Source of the DNA: Sphaerimonospora cavernae | GTDB taxonomy: Bacteria; Actinomycetota; Actinomycetes; Streptosporangiales; Streptosporangiaceae | Assembly: GCF_042435035.1 (NCBI RefSeq) | Contig: NZ_JBHMQT010000044.1 | Span: 62,001-126,000 of the forward strand | Direction: 5' to 3' | DNA: 64,000 nt | Part shown: positions 1-7,689 of the stretch, one piece after another | Layout of the letters: every line of letters begins with the position of its first letter | How positions within the stretch are numbered: the stretch's first letter is position 1 | Made by a program: the position numbers and the translations under genes | The notes under the pieces: generated by a model | Database searches by the model: none | What the model was told of the DNA's origin: nothing | Seen by the model: the letters and a program-made list of their open reading frames with translations, nothing else

Positions 1-1404
1 CAGGACCCAGGTGCGCCGGTCCTGCTTGTGCTCGGTCAGGGTCTTGTTGGACCACTTGCGGGAGACCAGGACGCGCCGGCCTGCGTAGCCGAGGTGTTCG
101 GGCTTGTGCGCCTTGCCCTTGCACCGGCCCGGGGCCATCCCCGCCTTGGCGCCCTTGGGCTGGATGCCGTACCGCAGCCAGTTCGGGCACGTCGGCGCGC
201 ACGGCTCGAACCGCAGCGCGTCGAGCATCCGCTCGGCGTGTTGGGCGGGGTTGTCGGTGTCGAGGCCGTCGCCGATGCTCTTGGTGAGGTACTTGGCCAG
301 GTAGCGGATGCACTGGTCGGCATCCGGGGACCCCGCCAAGACGCCTTGGACGTCGAGCTGTTCGCCGAAGCGAAGCACATGCAGGGGCTCGGCGTCCTCG
401 TCGGCGTCGAGCTGGTCGAGGGCCTGATCCCAGGTCGGCAGGACCTCACCGGTTTCCGGGTCGAGGTAGCCGACCCCCTCGGCCCACACGGGCAGGTGGT
501 CACCGTCGAAGACGACCCGATCGGTTGGCGGCCACCACACTTGGTGATAGGTCGCCGCGACGATCTGCCGCAGCTCTGCCCGTGGCAGCGTGCCGCGCAC
601 GGCCATGTGCAGGTGTGGCGCGAGCCGCTTCTGTGGTTCGACGGTGGCGAAGTACTGCACGTCATAGCCCGCCACGCGGCGGAGGTTCTGCACGAAGCGG
701 TCCACCAGCTTGGAGAAGTGCAGCGCATCCCGAGCCGCCCGCGCATAGTCGTACGTCGAGGGATCGACCGGCACACCGTCTTTGATCCGCCCGTAGGACG
801 GGAGCGTGAGCGTGAGGAACATCGACGGCCGGAACGTCTTGCCGTCCTTCGTCGTGAAGGTCCGCCCGAGCGTCGTGGCGCTCATCTGCCGCTTGGGCAG
901 GTCCGGGGCATCCTGTCGCCGCCTCGTCGAGCGGGACCGCTTGCCCGAGGTGCGGCCGAGGACGTTGCCGCGCATGCCCGCGGCGTTGATCTCCTCGTCC
1001 AGGTCGGCGAGCGCGGCGTCCAGGTCGGTGGTGTCGTCTCCGGCCTTTTCGGCCTCGTCGCGCCAGGCCTGGGCGTCGGCCCGCAGTTCGACGAGGTGAC
1101 GCTGATAGTCGTCCGGTTCGTCGGGGGTGTTGACCGGCTCGGCTTCCAGGTGCCAGCCCTCCCGGCACTGGGCCATGCGGAGTTGCCGGTTCCGCTTGGC
1201 GCACGGCGGGCACTTGCTCTCCAGCGTGGCCCCACACGGCACATCGACGATCTCGGTTGCGCCGGTCGTCACGTCGAGGCGCTTGAGCGGGACGGGGCGG
1301 ATGCACACGCCGTACCGCTTGGCGATCTCTTCGACGACATCCCGAGCGAGCGGCATCGCCATCCGCACCGCCCGAGGCGTCGCCCGGTCATTCGGATGGG
1401 TCAC
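1..1404 (-). CDS. Replication initiator protein, RepSA-like (3' end beyond the window)
   Basis: Rolling-circle replication initiator of the integrative element; it would nick the double-strand origin to start replication of the excised or transferring form. 468 codons are present and the frame is open to the left edge, so the C-terminus is missing. An N-terminal cysteine cluster reads CPPCAKRNRQ. An HUH-type motif HLH falls at about residues 264-266 (APHLHMAVRG), and a tyrosine motif YLAKYLTK at about 368-375 could supply the catalytic Tyr. The start is GTG, overlapping the stop of the upstream zinc-ribbon gene by four bases (GTGA), which implies translational coupling. Family assignment rests on motif order and context; the sequence beyond the left edge was not available. 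Confidence 0.85.
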   Translation of the reverse strand, partial: MTHPNDRATPRAVRMAMPLARDVVEEIAKRYGVCIRPVPLKRLDVTTGATEIVDVPCGATLESKCPPCAKRNRQLRMAQCREGWHLEAEPVNTPDEPDDYQRHLVELRADAQAWRDEAEKAGDDTTDLDAALADLDEEINAAGMRGNVLGRTSGKRSRSTRRRQDAPDLPKRQMSATTLGRTFTTKDGKTFRPSMFLTLTLPSYGRIKDGVPVDPSTYDYARAARDALHFSKLVDRFVQNLRRVAGYDVQYFATVEPQKRLAPHLHMAVRGTLPRAELRQIVAATYHQVWWPPTDRVVFDGDHLPVWAEGVGYLDPETGEVLPTWDQALDQLDADEDAEPLHVLRFGEQLDVQGVLAGSPDADQCIRYLAKYLTKSIGDGLDTDNPAQHAERMLDALRFEPCAPTCPNWLRYGIQPKGAKAGMAPGRCKGKAHKPEHLGYAGRRVLVSRKWSNKTLTEHKQDRRTWVL

Positions 1405-1670
1405 CAGCCACCCCCACACGAGCCGACCAGGTCAAGGGTGTCGAGGTTGTCGACGGCCCCGAGCGAGCCGAGGACGCCGAGGTTGTCGGCCGACTCAACG
1501 GTGTCGAGGAGGTCGGGCAGGCTGGGGCCATCGACCAGGACGCGGGCTTTGTGGCCACATTCGGCGCACTCGACGATGCCGCGCAGGGCGTCGAGCCAGA
1601 GTGTGTCGAGGGTGCCGCAGCCGGGGCAGTGCAGGCCGTCGAGGATGTGAGCGAGGCTCGTCATGGTCAC
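1401..1670 (-). CDS. Small zinc-ribbon protein of the AICE
   Basis: An 89-aa protein whose first half has two CxxC pairs (CPGC near residue 15 and CAEC near residue 35), the pattern of a zinc ribbon. The second half is acidic and Leu/Asp-rich (LPDLLDTVESADNLG). It sits between traB and rep and overlaps both by four bases (GTGA at each junction), so the three genes form one tightly coupled unit. A GTG at the overlap or an ATG two codons later could be the start. Similar small Cys-rich proteins are common between tra and rep in AICEs, but I know of no defined function. A DNA-binding or Rep-accessory role is a guess. Confidence 0.7.
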   Translation of the reverse strand: MTMTSLAHILDGLHCPGCGTLDTLWLDALRGIVECAECGHKARVLVDGPSLPDLLDTVESADNLGVLGSLGAVDNLDTLDLVGSCGGGW

Positions 1671-3181
1671 GCTGCCTCGCTTCCGTACTCGAAGCCGTCG
1701 ACCCCGCCGCGGCAGCCGTGCCCGGTATCGCCTGCGCAGCCGTTCGCCGTGTCCGTGCTTTCCGTACTGGCGTTGCCGTAGCGCTGGGCCATGTCGCGGA
1801 CGTCGGCGTCGGAGACATACGCGGCCCGCACCCGTACCGGATCGGGTGAGGTCTTCAGGCGCAGATAGCCGACCCCGGCCCCGCGGTGGGGGATGGGTGA
1901 GATGTGGTCGGCCAGCGCGCCCCGGTCTCGTGCGCCGTCGCCGAGGACCATGTCCACCTGTTCGGACTCGTCGAGCCGGAGGGCGATCTTGTCGGGGAAC
2001 AGGTTGCGGATGTTCATGACCTCCTTGCGGGGGTCCTGAAGCGCGGCCATGATCCCGACGCCCACGGCCCGGCCCTGCGTGGTCAGCGTGGCCAGGGCCG
2101 CCGTGATGCGCTGGCGAAGGTGCTTGTCCGGTTGGTAGGCGGTCAGGAACGCCACCTCGTCGACGACCACGAGGATGAACGGGTCATCGATCGTGGGTGT
2201 GTGGGAGCGCTGGAGGCCGGCAAATCGGTCGGCCCGCTCTTGCATCACCGAGACCGCTTCGTCGAGCAGGTCGGCGCACTCCGCCGGATCAGCGGCATAC
2301 CGGCCCCGGAACAGGTCTCGGCCGAAGGACAGTTCCATCCGCTTGGGGTCCAAGGCCCAGACCTGCACGAGACCCGCGCGGATCGTGGGCAGCAGGCCCC
2401 GGATGGTGCCCCACAAGTAGGAGCCCTTCCCGGCACCGGTCGCGCCCGCGATCAGGACGTGGGTGCCGTGGACCTTCAGCCGCAGTGGACGCCCGTCTTC
2501 GCACCGGCCGATCTCGACCGGTCCCACGTCCGGATCATCGGGAACGGGGACGGCGGGCAGTGGCACGGCCAGCGGGTCACGCCGGGGGAAGGTCAGCACC
2601 AGCCGCCCCGCCCGCGCCACCGCGACTCGGCAGGAGGGGGCGCCGAACCCGTGCGCGAGGTGCTCGGCTCGGTCGGCCCAGTCCTTGACCGCCTGACCGG
2701 CGAGCATCTTCACGCTGACGCGGTCGGCCCACTCATCGCAGGTGACCCGGCGGAGGTGGGGCAGGTAGTCCCGGCCGCGCAGGTGGCGGCCGAGGCCGGA
2801 GATGACCACGACCGGCTGCCAGTGCCGCCGGTACACGACGATGAGCCGCCACCAGGCGAGCAGCCGCCAGCCGACCAGACGCAGGAAGGAGTCCCGCTCC
2901 AGCAGGAACCACGACAACCCCATCGCCGGAACGAAGCCGCCCACAGTCAACGCCATGGTTCGGCCGTACAGGGTCCAGATCACGCCGAGGCCGACCGGGA
3001 CGGCGACCGCGACGGGGTGGCGGACGACGAGGCGGACCAGGCCCGCGATCAGGCGGAAGAGCCAGATCAGCAGGGTGACGATCGCGGGGGTCTTGACGAC
3101 GGCCGGGCGGAACACGACCGCCGTGTCCGGGGTGGTGGAGACGAGGTTTCGCGCCTCGTCTCCGGGCAGTTTCTTGAACAT
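1667..3181 (-). CDS. FtsK/SpoIIIE-type DNA translocase, TraB/TraSA-like conjugative transfer protein
   Basis: Single-protein conjugation motor that moves double-stranded element DNA between mycelial cells. The N-terminus has two to three hydrophobic segments (about residues 35-55, 60-75 and 80-95) for membrane anchoring. The ATPase core follows, with Walker A GATGAGKGS (Lys about 252) and Walker B FILVVVDEVAFL near residue 340, then the FtsK-like segment TTQGRAVGVGIMAALQDPR. The length of 504 aa fits the AICE FtsK proteins. I chose the ATG preceded by GAGGAC about ten bases upstream; a TTG three codons earlier is possible. The C-terminus is Ser/Thr/Cys/Gly-rich without a clear winged-helix domain that I can recognise. 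It belongs to the minus-strand transfer/replication operon. Confidence 0.92.
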   Translation of the reverse strand: MFKKLPGDEARNLVSTTPDTAVVFRPAVVKTPAIVTLLIWLFRLIAGLVRLVVRHPVAVAVPVGLGVIWTLYGRTMALTVGGFVPAMGLSWFLLERDSFLRLVGWRLLAWWRLIVVYRRHWQPVVVISGLGRHLRGRDYLPHLRRVTCDEWADRVSVKMLAGQAVKDWADRAEHLAHGFGAPSCRVAVARAGRLVLTFPRRDPLAVPLPAVPVPDDPDVGPVEIGRCEDGRPLRLKVHGTHVLIAGATGAGKGSYLWGTIRGLLPTIRAGLVQVWALDPKRMELSFGRDLFRGRYAADPAECADLLDEAVSVMQERADRFAGLQRSHTPTIDDPFILVVVDEVAFLTAYQPDKHLRQRITAALATLTTQGRAVGVGIMAALQDPRKEVMNIRNLFPDKIALRLDESEQVDMVLGDGARDRGALADHISPIPHRGAGVGYLRLKTSPDPVRVRAAYVSDADVRDMAQRYGNASTESTDTANGCAGDTGHGCRGGVDGFEYGSEAA

Positions 3182-3224
3182 TAGACTCAAGTCCTCTTCT
3201 GATATGCAGTCGGGAGAGAGTTCG

Positions 3225-3256
3225 GGGGCCGCTGGAATGCCAGTTCCAGCGGCCCC
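3225..3256. terminator. 13-bp perfect hairpin between the AICE 108-aa gene and traB
   Basis: GGGGCCGCTGGAA pairs perfectly with TTCCAGCGGCCCC around a 6-base loop. It lies just after the 108-aa gene and before traB on the minus strand, with no T-run. It could be an intrinsic terminator or attenuator that sets the level of traB relative to the pra-like genes. Confidence 0.6.
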
Positions 3257-3267
3257 GCCTTATGTGG

Positions 3268-3594
3268 TCAGGCCGCCGCCGCACCACCGGGCGAGATGGC
3301 CGGACTGGAGCCGCCGGAGTGCTGGTGGTGCAGGCGCTCGCAGTCGGCCAGGTAGGACGCGGCGACGTTGAAGATCTGCCGGGCGATCGCCAGGTCGGTG
3401 GAGGTGACCGCGCCGGCCCCGGTCGTCGAGATCGATACGTCGGCGGTCTTGCTGCAGATGTCGAGGAACGGCCGCCCCGAGTCGAGGACACCGGCCGATA
3501 CCCGCAGGCCGGGGGTATAGAACGACACCCCGACGCGGGAGGCCCCGTCGGAGTCGATCGACACCGTGACGTAGGTGTAGGGGTCCCGGGTCAC
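3268..3594 (-). CDS. Hypothetical AICE protein, 108 aa
   Basis: I do not recognise a family. The protein starts with GTG in a four-base GTGA overlap with the stop of the Pra-like gene, so it is translated from the same message. The N-terminal 50 residues look like beta strands (TYVTVSIDSDG, RVGVSFYTPGLRVSAG), followed by a short helical segment containing ARQIFNVAASYLADCERLHHQ and an Ala/Gly-rich tail. There is no signal peptide or membrane helix. Position between pra and traB suggests a small accessory protein of replication or transfer, but nothing in the sequence shows this. Confidence 0.65.
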   Translation of the reverse strand: MTRDPYTYVTVSIDSDGASRVGVSFYTPGLRVSAGVLDSGRPFLDICSKTADVSISTTGAGAVTSTDLAIARQIFNVAASYLADCERLHHQHSGGSSPAISPGGAAAA

Positions 3595-4013
3595 GCCGCC
3601 GCCTCCTTACCCGCCGAGCCCGAGCCGGTGGTCTTGGTCGACTGCGGGCGCGGTGCCCGCATCACCCGTGCCGAGATCGAGTAGGCCAGGCGGCCGGTGG
3701 CTTGCTGCACGTACGGCTTGACCTCCAAGCCGTCGAACTCCACCGGTGCGATCGGCAGGCCCGGCAGCGACGGCGGGACGACCGGCTGCACCTCGGCGAG
3801 GATCTTCACGGTCACCGTCTTCTGCGCGGCCTTCAGCGAGGGGTCGGCGTCCATCACCGGCACCTGCCACACCGGCAACCCAGTGAGCTTGTCCTTGGCC
3901 TGCGTGTCCCGTTTGGCGTCGAAGTCCTTCGCCGCCTGCACCTCGCCCACGACGTAGCAGCCGTGCGGGAACAGCAGCGTGAAACTGATCGGAATGGGTC
4001 CCTGAAGAGCCAT
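3591..4013 (-). CDS. Pra-like plasmid replication/integration/excision activator
   Basis: A 140-aa protein that matches, as I remember the family, the AICE activators related to Pra of pSAM2, which switches on int, xis and rep transcription. Recognisable features are the start MALQGPIPISF, the FPHGCYVVGEVQAAKDFDAKRD stretch split around GCYVVGEV, the segment TGLPVWQVPVMDADP, and APVEFDGLEVKPYV with RLAYSISA near the C-terminus. The chosen ATG has an excellent ribosome binding site (AAGGAAGGAG) six bases upstream; a longer frame upstream would read through the operator region and is rejected. Two KorSA-type operator sites lie 45-95 bases upstream, fitting repression of pra by KorSA. Confidence 0.82.
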   Translation of the reverse strand: MALQGPIPISFTLLFPHGCYVVGEVQAAKDFDAKRDTQAKDKLTGLPVWQVPVMDADPSLKAAQKTVTVKILAEVQPVVPPSLPGLPIAPVEFDGLEVKPYVQQATGRLAYSISARVMRAPRPQSTKTTGSGSAGKEAAA

Positions 4014-4057
4014 GACGAGTCTCCTTCCTTCCAGGACGAGGGGCCATCCGCTCGTCC

Positions 4058-4107
4058 ACTTGTCCGACTGAGTTGATGGTAAGCCTTCTCCACTCGTCCG
4101 CACAAGT
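4058..4107. promoter_or_regulatory. Two KorSA-type operator sites in the pra promoter region
   Basis: ACTTGTCCGACTGAGT (4058-4073) and ACTCGTCCGCACAAGT (4092-4107) are imperfect 16-bp palindromes 34 bp apart, upstream of the Pra-like gene. A third related copy precedes the GntR gene. KorSA of pSAM2 is known to repress pra and its own gene from such repeated operators; the match here is from motif pattern and position only. Confidence 0.7.
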
Positions 4108-4138
4108 AACTAAGCGGATTTCGAGCGGGGAAAGGTCG

Positions 4139-4855
4139 TCAGCTCACCGGGTACACGTCTTCAAGCTCATGCAGGCCGCCCGGCAGGGCCAGGCTGAGCG
4201 CGAGCAGGACGACCCCGGCCGCGTCGTGCACGGTGGCCAGCACCCCGAGCACGGGAGCAGTCGAGCCGAGAAGGTCGGCCTCCTCCTTGGTCGGCTTACG
4301 CGCGGCCAGTCGTTCGGTGACGTGATCGAACCGCAGATGCTTGACCGCCTGGAGATGCTGGCGCACCCCGTGCCGCAACGGGTCGGGCTTGTCCAGGTCG
4401 GTGCCGAGGGCGATCTCCAGCGGGAACCAGAAGGTCTCCACAGCCGACGGCCGGTCCCCTTGTTTCGCGAGGCGTTGACGGGCGATCACGGGGGTTCGCT
4501 CGTCGACGCCGAGCAGGTGGGCGATGTGACGGGGTGCCGGCACCCGCTCCACGCTCACGATGGACTCGGCGGTTTCCGGGTGTTCGGTGGCGGCCAGGCC
4601 GGGCCGTACCCGATCCGTGGGGGTCTCGGGCCGTCCTTTGACGAACGAGCCGCGGCCGTGCTCGCGCTCGATCCACCCTTGCATGGCAAGGGTCTGCAAT
4701 GCCCGGACCACGGTGGTACGGCCCACGCCGAACTCGCGGACGAGTTGCGTCTCTGAGGGCAGCATGGTGCCGGGGGCGTACTCCCCGTCCCGTATTCGCT
4801 GCTGGATCGCCGTCATCACCTGGGCGTACTTCGGAGGGGCGAAGTCCATGCTCAT
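4139..4855 (-). CDS. GntR/HutC-family transcriptional repressor, KorSA-like
   Basis: Repressor that keeps the integrative element silent; KorSA of pSAM2 represses pra and autoregulates. The N-terminal winged helix-turn-helix spans about residues 8-72 (YAQVMTAIQQRIRDGEYAPG, LPSETQLVREFGVGRTTVVR, GWIEREHGRGSFV). The remaining 150 residues form a UTRA-type ligand-binding domain (RQRLAKQGDRPSAVETFWFP and so on). The length of 238 aa is typical of HutC-subfamily members. Two ATGs two codons apart are possible starts, neither with a strong ribosome binding site. A 16-bp operator-like palindrome sits 24 bases upstream of the ATG, consistent with autorepression. The gene is in the same direction as pra, traB and rep. 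Confidence 0.88.
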   Translation of the reverse strand: MSMDFAPPKYAQVMTAIQQRIRDGEYAPGTMLPSETQLVREFGVGRTTVVRALQTLAMQGWIEREHGRGSFVKGRPETPTDRVRPGLAATEHPETAESIVSVERVPAPRHIAHLLGVDERTPVIARQRLAKQGDRPSAVETFWFPLEIALGTDLDKPDPLRHGVRQHLQAVKHLRFDHVTERLAARKPTKEEADLLGSTAPVLGVLATVHDAAGVVLLALSLALPGGLHELEDVYPVS

Positions 4856-4878
4856 GCCAACCGCCCAATCACTTTTCC

Positions 4879-4894
4879 ACTTGTCTGCATGAGT
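4879..4894. promoter_or_regulatory. KorSA-type operator upstream of the GntR gene
   Basis: ACTTGTCTGCATGAGT matches the two copies in front of the Pra-like gene at 11 or more of 16 positions and keeps the ACTYGT...RAGT dyad. Its position just upstream of the repressor gene suggests autoregulation. Confidence 0.65.
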
Positions 4895-4948
4895 ACAGTA
4901 GCGGCTGAGGCGCGGCCTGTCAGGAGGTCAACGGCCTGCGGGTGAGGG

Positions 4949-5284
4949 CTATCGCACGTGGCCGGACAGCAGCGCCGCCCAGACCTCCCGCGCTTCGGTC
5001 ATCGTCCAGGCGTGGGTCTGGGAGACTTCCGGCTTGACCGGGTCGCCGCTCATCCGGCGGATGTAGGCCATTCCCCCGCCCGAGCACAGCTCATACCAGG
5101 TCTCGCGGTGTTCGCTGCAGGTCCAGGCCAGCACGCTGAATCGGGCGAACTGCTGGGAGGCGTGCCACAGCAGCGGCTTGGCCTCATCCGTCAGGGGCGG
5201 CAGGTGCGGCGCCAGGCAGGCGTTGAGGTCGTTGATCTGTCCGGTGACCGGGCTGATGCTCTTGTCGGGGGTTTGGGTGGTCAC
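4949..5284 (-). CDS. Hypothetical AICE protein, 111 aa
   Basis: No recognised family. The protein is soluble, with a helical centre (LTDEAKPLLWHASQQFARF) and a Trp/Cys-containing segment (LAWTCSEHRETWYELCSGG). It starts with GTG in a four-base GTGA overlap with the stop of the upstream gene, so the two are translated together. It lies between the KorSA-like repressor and the XRE regulator region of the integrative element. There is no signal peptide or membrane helix, and the function is unknown. Confidence 0.6.
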   Translation of the reverse strand: MTTQTPDKSISPVTGQINDLNACLAPHLPPLTDEAKPLLWHASQQFARFSVLAWTCSEHRETWYELCSGGGMAYIRRMSGDPVKPEVSQTHAWTMTEAREVWAALLSGHVR

Positions 5285-5691
5285 TTGGCCGTCCTTCCGA
5301 ACCGGACCTGTCCGGCCGCGTCGAGGGTCGCCCGGAAGATCACCTTCCGGGACCAGTCGTCAGGGACCGTGCCGAAGTCGTAGACGCGGTGGATGATGTG
5401 TCCCCACGCCTTCGCCTCCGGAGCGGTCCGGCGCAGAGCCAGCCGGAGGGCGTCCATCGAGGCGGCCTGCTGGCTGCTGGTTCCGCATGCTCCGAGCTGC
5501 TCGACGCCACAGACCGTTTGGAAGACCTCCCACTCGAACATCTCGGCCGGCAACTGGCCGCCGTCGCAGTACAGGCAGTCCTCACGGGAGGAGGTGGCCA
5601 GCCCGAGCACGGTGGCCGCGACTTGGCCGCGACGGGTGACGATCTTCCAGCCGCGCCCGTCGCACGCAGTGCACTTAACTGGTGCTGTCAT
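5281..5691 (-). CDS. Hypothetical zinc-finger-like AICE protein, about 136 aa
   Basis: The N-terminus has a DnaJ-type cysteine pattern: CTACDGRGW near residue 8 and CLYCDGG near residue 43, a likely zinc-binding pair. The rest is helical (MDALRLALRRTAPEAKAWGH) with a basic, hydrophobic C-terminus. I placed the start at the ATG just downstream of the palindromic control region. A longer frame reaching 5841 would add another CxxC (CILC) just before this Met and would run through the promoter area, so the start is uncertain. The next gene overlaps its stop by GTGA. It is divergent from the XRE regulator gene. Function unknown; nucleic-acid binding is plausible. Confidence 0.6.
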   Translation of the reverse strand: MTAPVKCTACDGRGWKIVTRRGQVAATVLGLATSSREDCLYCDGGQLPAEMFEWEVFQTVCGVEQLGACGTSSQQAASMDALRLALRRTAPEAKAWGHIIHRVYDFGTVPDDWSRKVIFRATLDAAGQVRFGRTAK

Positions 5692-5738
5692 GCCGCAGAG
5701 AATGCACCGGGGGTAACTCTCTGGCCTATTCCCTTGGG

Positions 5739-5757
5739 ATATACCACCGGGGTATAT
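5739..5757. promoter_or_regulatory. Palindromic operator/promoter between divergent AICE genes
   Basis: ATATACC and GGTATAT are perfect inverted repeats separated by 5 bases, an AT-rich island in GC-rich DNA between the minus-strand zinc-finger-like gene and the plus-strand XRE regulator. It contains TATA-like -10 candidates on both strands and is a plausible operator for the XRE protein. Confidence 0.5.
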
Positions 5758-5816
5758 AGAGTTCCCGTCAACAGCCGTCATGCGCCACCAGCTCAGAGAA
5801 GCGACCGGAGGCCAGA

Positions 5817-7034
5817 ATGCACGGGAACGCTTTCGAACCAATCCAGATCCCCGTCTCGGTATGGGACCGTGACGAAAGCCACGAAAGGCTCAAAAACCGC
5901 GACGTGGGGGGACTGTTCACCCTGGCTGTCAAGTACGCCGGGGCAAGTCAGATCCGGATCAGCGCCGCAACCGGCATAGCGCAGGGCCGCGTCAGTCAAC
6001 TCATGCGCGGCCAGCGTCAGGTCACCGACCTTGAAGTCTTCGAGCGTGTCGCCGCAGGCCTGGGCCTGCCCGATCACGCGCGCATGCTGCTCGGCCTGGC
6101 CCCGCTCAACATCGCCTCACCGAACAACGATAACGACGACGAGCACCAGGAGCAGACCCGGGAATTGACCGCGCGGATCGAAGCGGCCACCGCGATCGAC
6201 CCCGCAATGGTGATGATCCTCACCACCGACACCAACAATCTCCGCCTGTTGGACCGTCGGCTCGGCAGCGTCGCCATCGCCGAGAAAATGCGCGCCCAAA
6301 TATCCCAAATACGGCGCGCCCATCGCCACGCTGTACGGCCCGGCATACGCGCACAATTGGCGCACGTGCTGTCCGAAACTGCCGCCCTGGCCGGATGGCA
6401 GGCCATCGACACCTGCACCCTGAACGACGCATGGGACCATCACGAGAGCGCCATAGCCGCCGGCCACCAAGCCGACAATGACGCCGTACTGGCCTACGCG
6501 CGAGGACAGCAGGCATACGTACTGATCGACCTTGGGCGCCCGGCCGAAGCCGCCGAGGTCATCCGCCACGTCCGCGCCACCTACGACCATCGCGTCCCCG
6601 GCCACCTGAGAACCTGGCTCGCAGCGGCCGAAGCCGAAGCCGCCGCGATCCTGGGCGACGAGATGGCCTGCCGTACTGCCCTGGACCAGGCCGCCGCGCT
6701 CCTGCCCGATGAGGAGGCGGACCCGAGCCTGCCCTACCTCGCGTTGAACGCCCACCACTTGGCGCGCTGGCGCGGAAACTGCCTGGTCCACTTCGGCGAC
6801 CCCGAGACGGTCGAGGACCTGCGCTCAGCGCTCGCGGGCATGGACGGCACCTTCAACCGCGCCGAAGCCGGACTCCGGTGCGACCTGGCGCATGCCCTCC
6901 TCGCAATGGGCGAGACCGACGCCGCTCAGCCGCACCTGTACCGGGCCGAACATCTGGCCACCATGACCGGCTCACGCCGCCAGGGCCGACGAGTCCGCGA
7001 ACTGCGGAACGCCCTTATCCGCGCGACCCGCTGA
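5817..7034 (+). CDS. XRE-family regulator with TPR-like C-terminal region
   Basis: A 405-aa protein with an N-terminal helix-turn-helix (about residues 28-90: LFTLAVKYAGASQIRISAAT, then GIAQGRVSQLMRGQRQV). A long alpha-helical region of TPR character follows (LAYARGQQAYVLIDLGRPAEAAEV, AEAEAAAILGDEMACRTALD, LAHALLAMGETDAAQPHL as separate helical pairs). Such proteins are common actinobacterial regulators often found on AICEs. The ATG has GGAGG six bases upstream. It is divergent from the preceding gene, with a palindrome between them. Its 3' end overlaps the convergent NUDIX gene by 20 bases. The target is unknown; control of its own region or the NUDIX gene is an inference. Confidence 0.85.
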   Translation: MHGNAFEPIQIPVSVWDRDESHERLKNRDVGGLFTLAVKYAGASQIRISAATGIAQGRVSQLMRGQRQVTDLEVFERVAAGLGLPDHARMLLGLAPLNIASPNNDNDDEHQEQTRELTARIEAATAIDPAMVMILTTDTNNLRLLDRRLGSVAIAEKMRAQISQIRRAHRHAVRPGIRAQLAHVLSETAALAGWQAIDTCTLNDAWDHHESAIAAGHQADNDAVLAYARGQQAYVLIDLGRPAEAAEVIRHVRATYDHRVPGHLRTWLAAAEAEAAAILGDEMACRTALDQAAALLPDEEADPSLPYLALNAHHLARWRGNCLVHFGDPETVEDLRSALAGMDGTFNRAEAGLRCDLAHALLAMGETDAAQPHLYRAEHLATMTGSRRQGRRVRELRNALIRATR

Positions 7035-7575
7035 GCCGTTCCCGCGCGTAGAGCAGGCCGACCAGCACCCCGGAGTTCCATACATCCCCACGGGCGATCA
7101 TGTCCGGGATCTCCTTCATCGGGATCCACTCGATGAGATCCGCCTCGACCTCCCCAGTAGGCTGCCCGACCAGCTCGGCCCCGCGGGCGAGGAACACCAG
7201 GTGCTCGGAGTCGACCATGCCGACCATCGGCTGAAACGTGATCAGGTGCTCGATCTCCGTGACCCGATAGCCGGTCTCCTCCTCCACCTCCCGAGCGGCC
7301 GTGTCCTTGGGGTCTTCGCCAACCTCGACCAGGCCGCCGGGCAACTCCCAGCCCCACCGATCGAACAGAAACCGATGCCGCCACATCATCAGCACCCGGT
7401 TCTGATCATCGACCACGACAGTCATGGCCGCCCGGCCCAGATGCACCGCATGATGCTCGAACCGCTCCCCATCGGGAATCTCGACATCGACCAGGCCCAA
7501 CCGGATCCACTCGTTGTCATAGATCAGCCGCTCACCGTGCACGATCCAGCGCGTCTGCTCGTCGTTGATAGCCAC
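7015..7575 (-). CDS. NUDIX hydrolase, ADP-sugar pyrophosphatase-like
   Basis: The Nudix box is complete, from GGLVEVGEDPKDTAAREV to EEETGY at about residues 86-109, matching GX5EX7REUXEEXGU. It would bind Mg2+ and hydrolyse a nucleoside diphosphate linked to another moiety. The upstream segment (WIRLGLVDVEIPDGERFEHH) and downstream VGMVDSEHLVFLARG resemble ADP-ribose/ADP-sugar pyrophosphatases of about 185 aa. It is convergent with, and overlaps by 20 bases, the XRE regulator; this pair recurs on actinomycete integrative elements. The physiological substrate cannot be read from the sequence. Confidence 0.9.
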   Translation of the reverse strand: MAINDEQTRWIVHGERLIYDNEWIRLGLVDVEIPDGERFEHHAVHLGRAAMTVVVDDQNRVLMMWRHRFLFDRWGWELPGGLVEVGEDPKDTAAREVEEETGYRVTEIEHLITFQPMVGMVDSEHLVFLARGAELVGQPTGEVEADLIEWIPMKEIPDMIARGDVWNSGVLVGLLYARERLSGSRG

Positions 7576-7689
7576 ACAGTGAAACTACCGCTCAAGATGA
7601 CCTATGTATACGCCAACTCCAGAACGGCACCAGAGTAGAGACGAGGGAGCAGAGGACAATTAGGTCGCTGCCAACTGTCGATCACCTTG

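Noticed and set aside
28..1650. Long plus-strand open frame (540 codons) across the Rep gene
   Set aside because: It is the antisense shadow of the Rep and zinc-ribbon genes; the minus strand has the HUH and Tyr motifs and good codon use.
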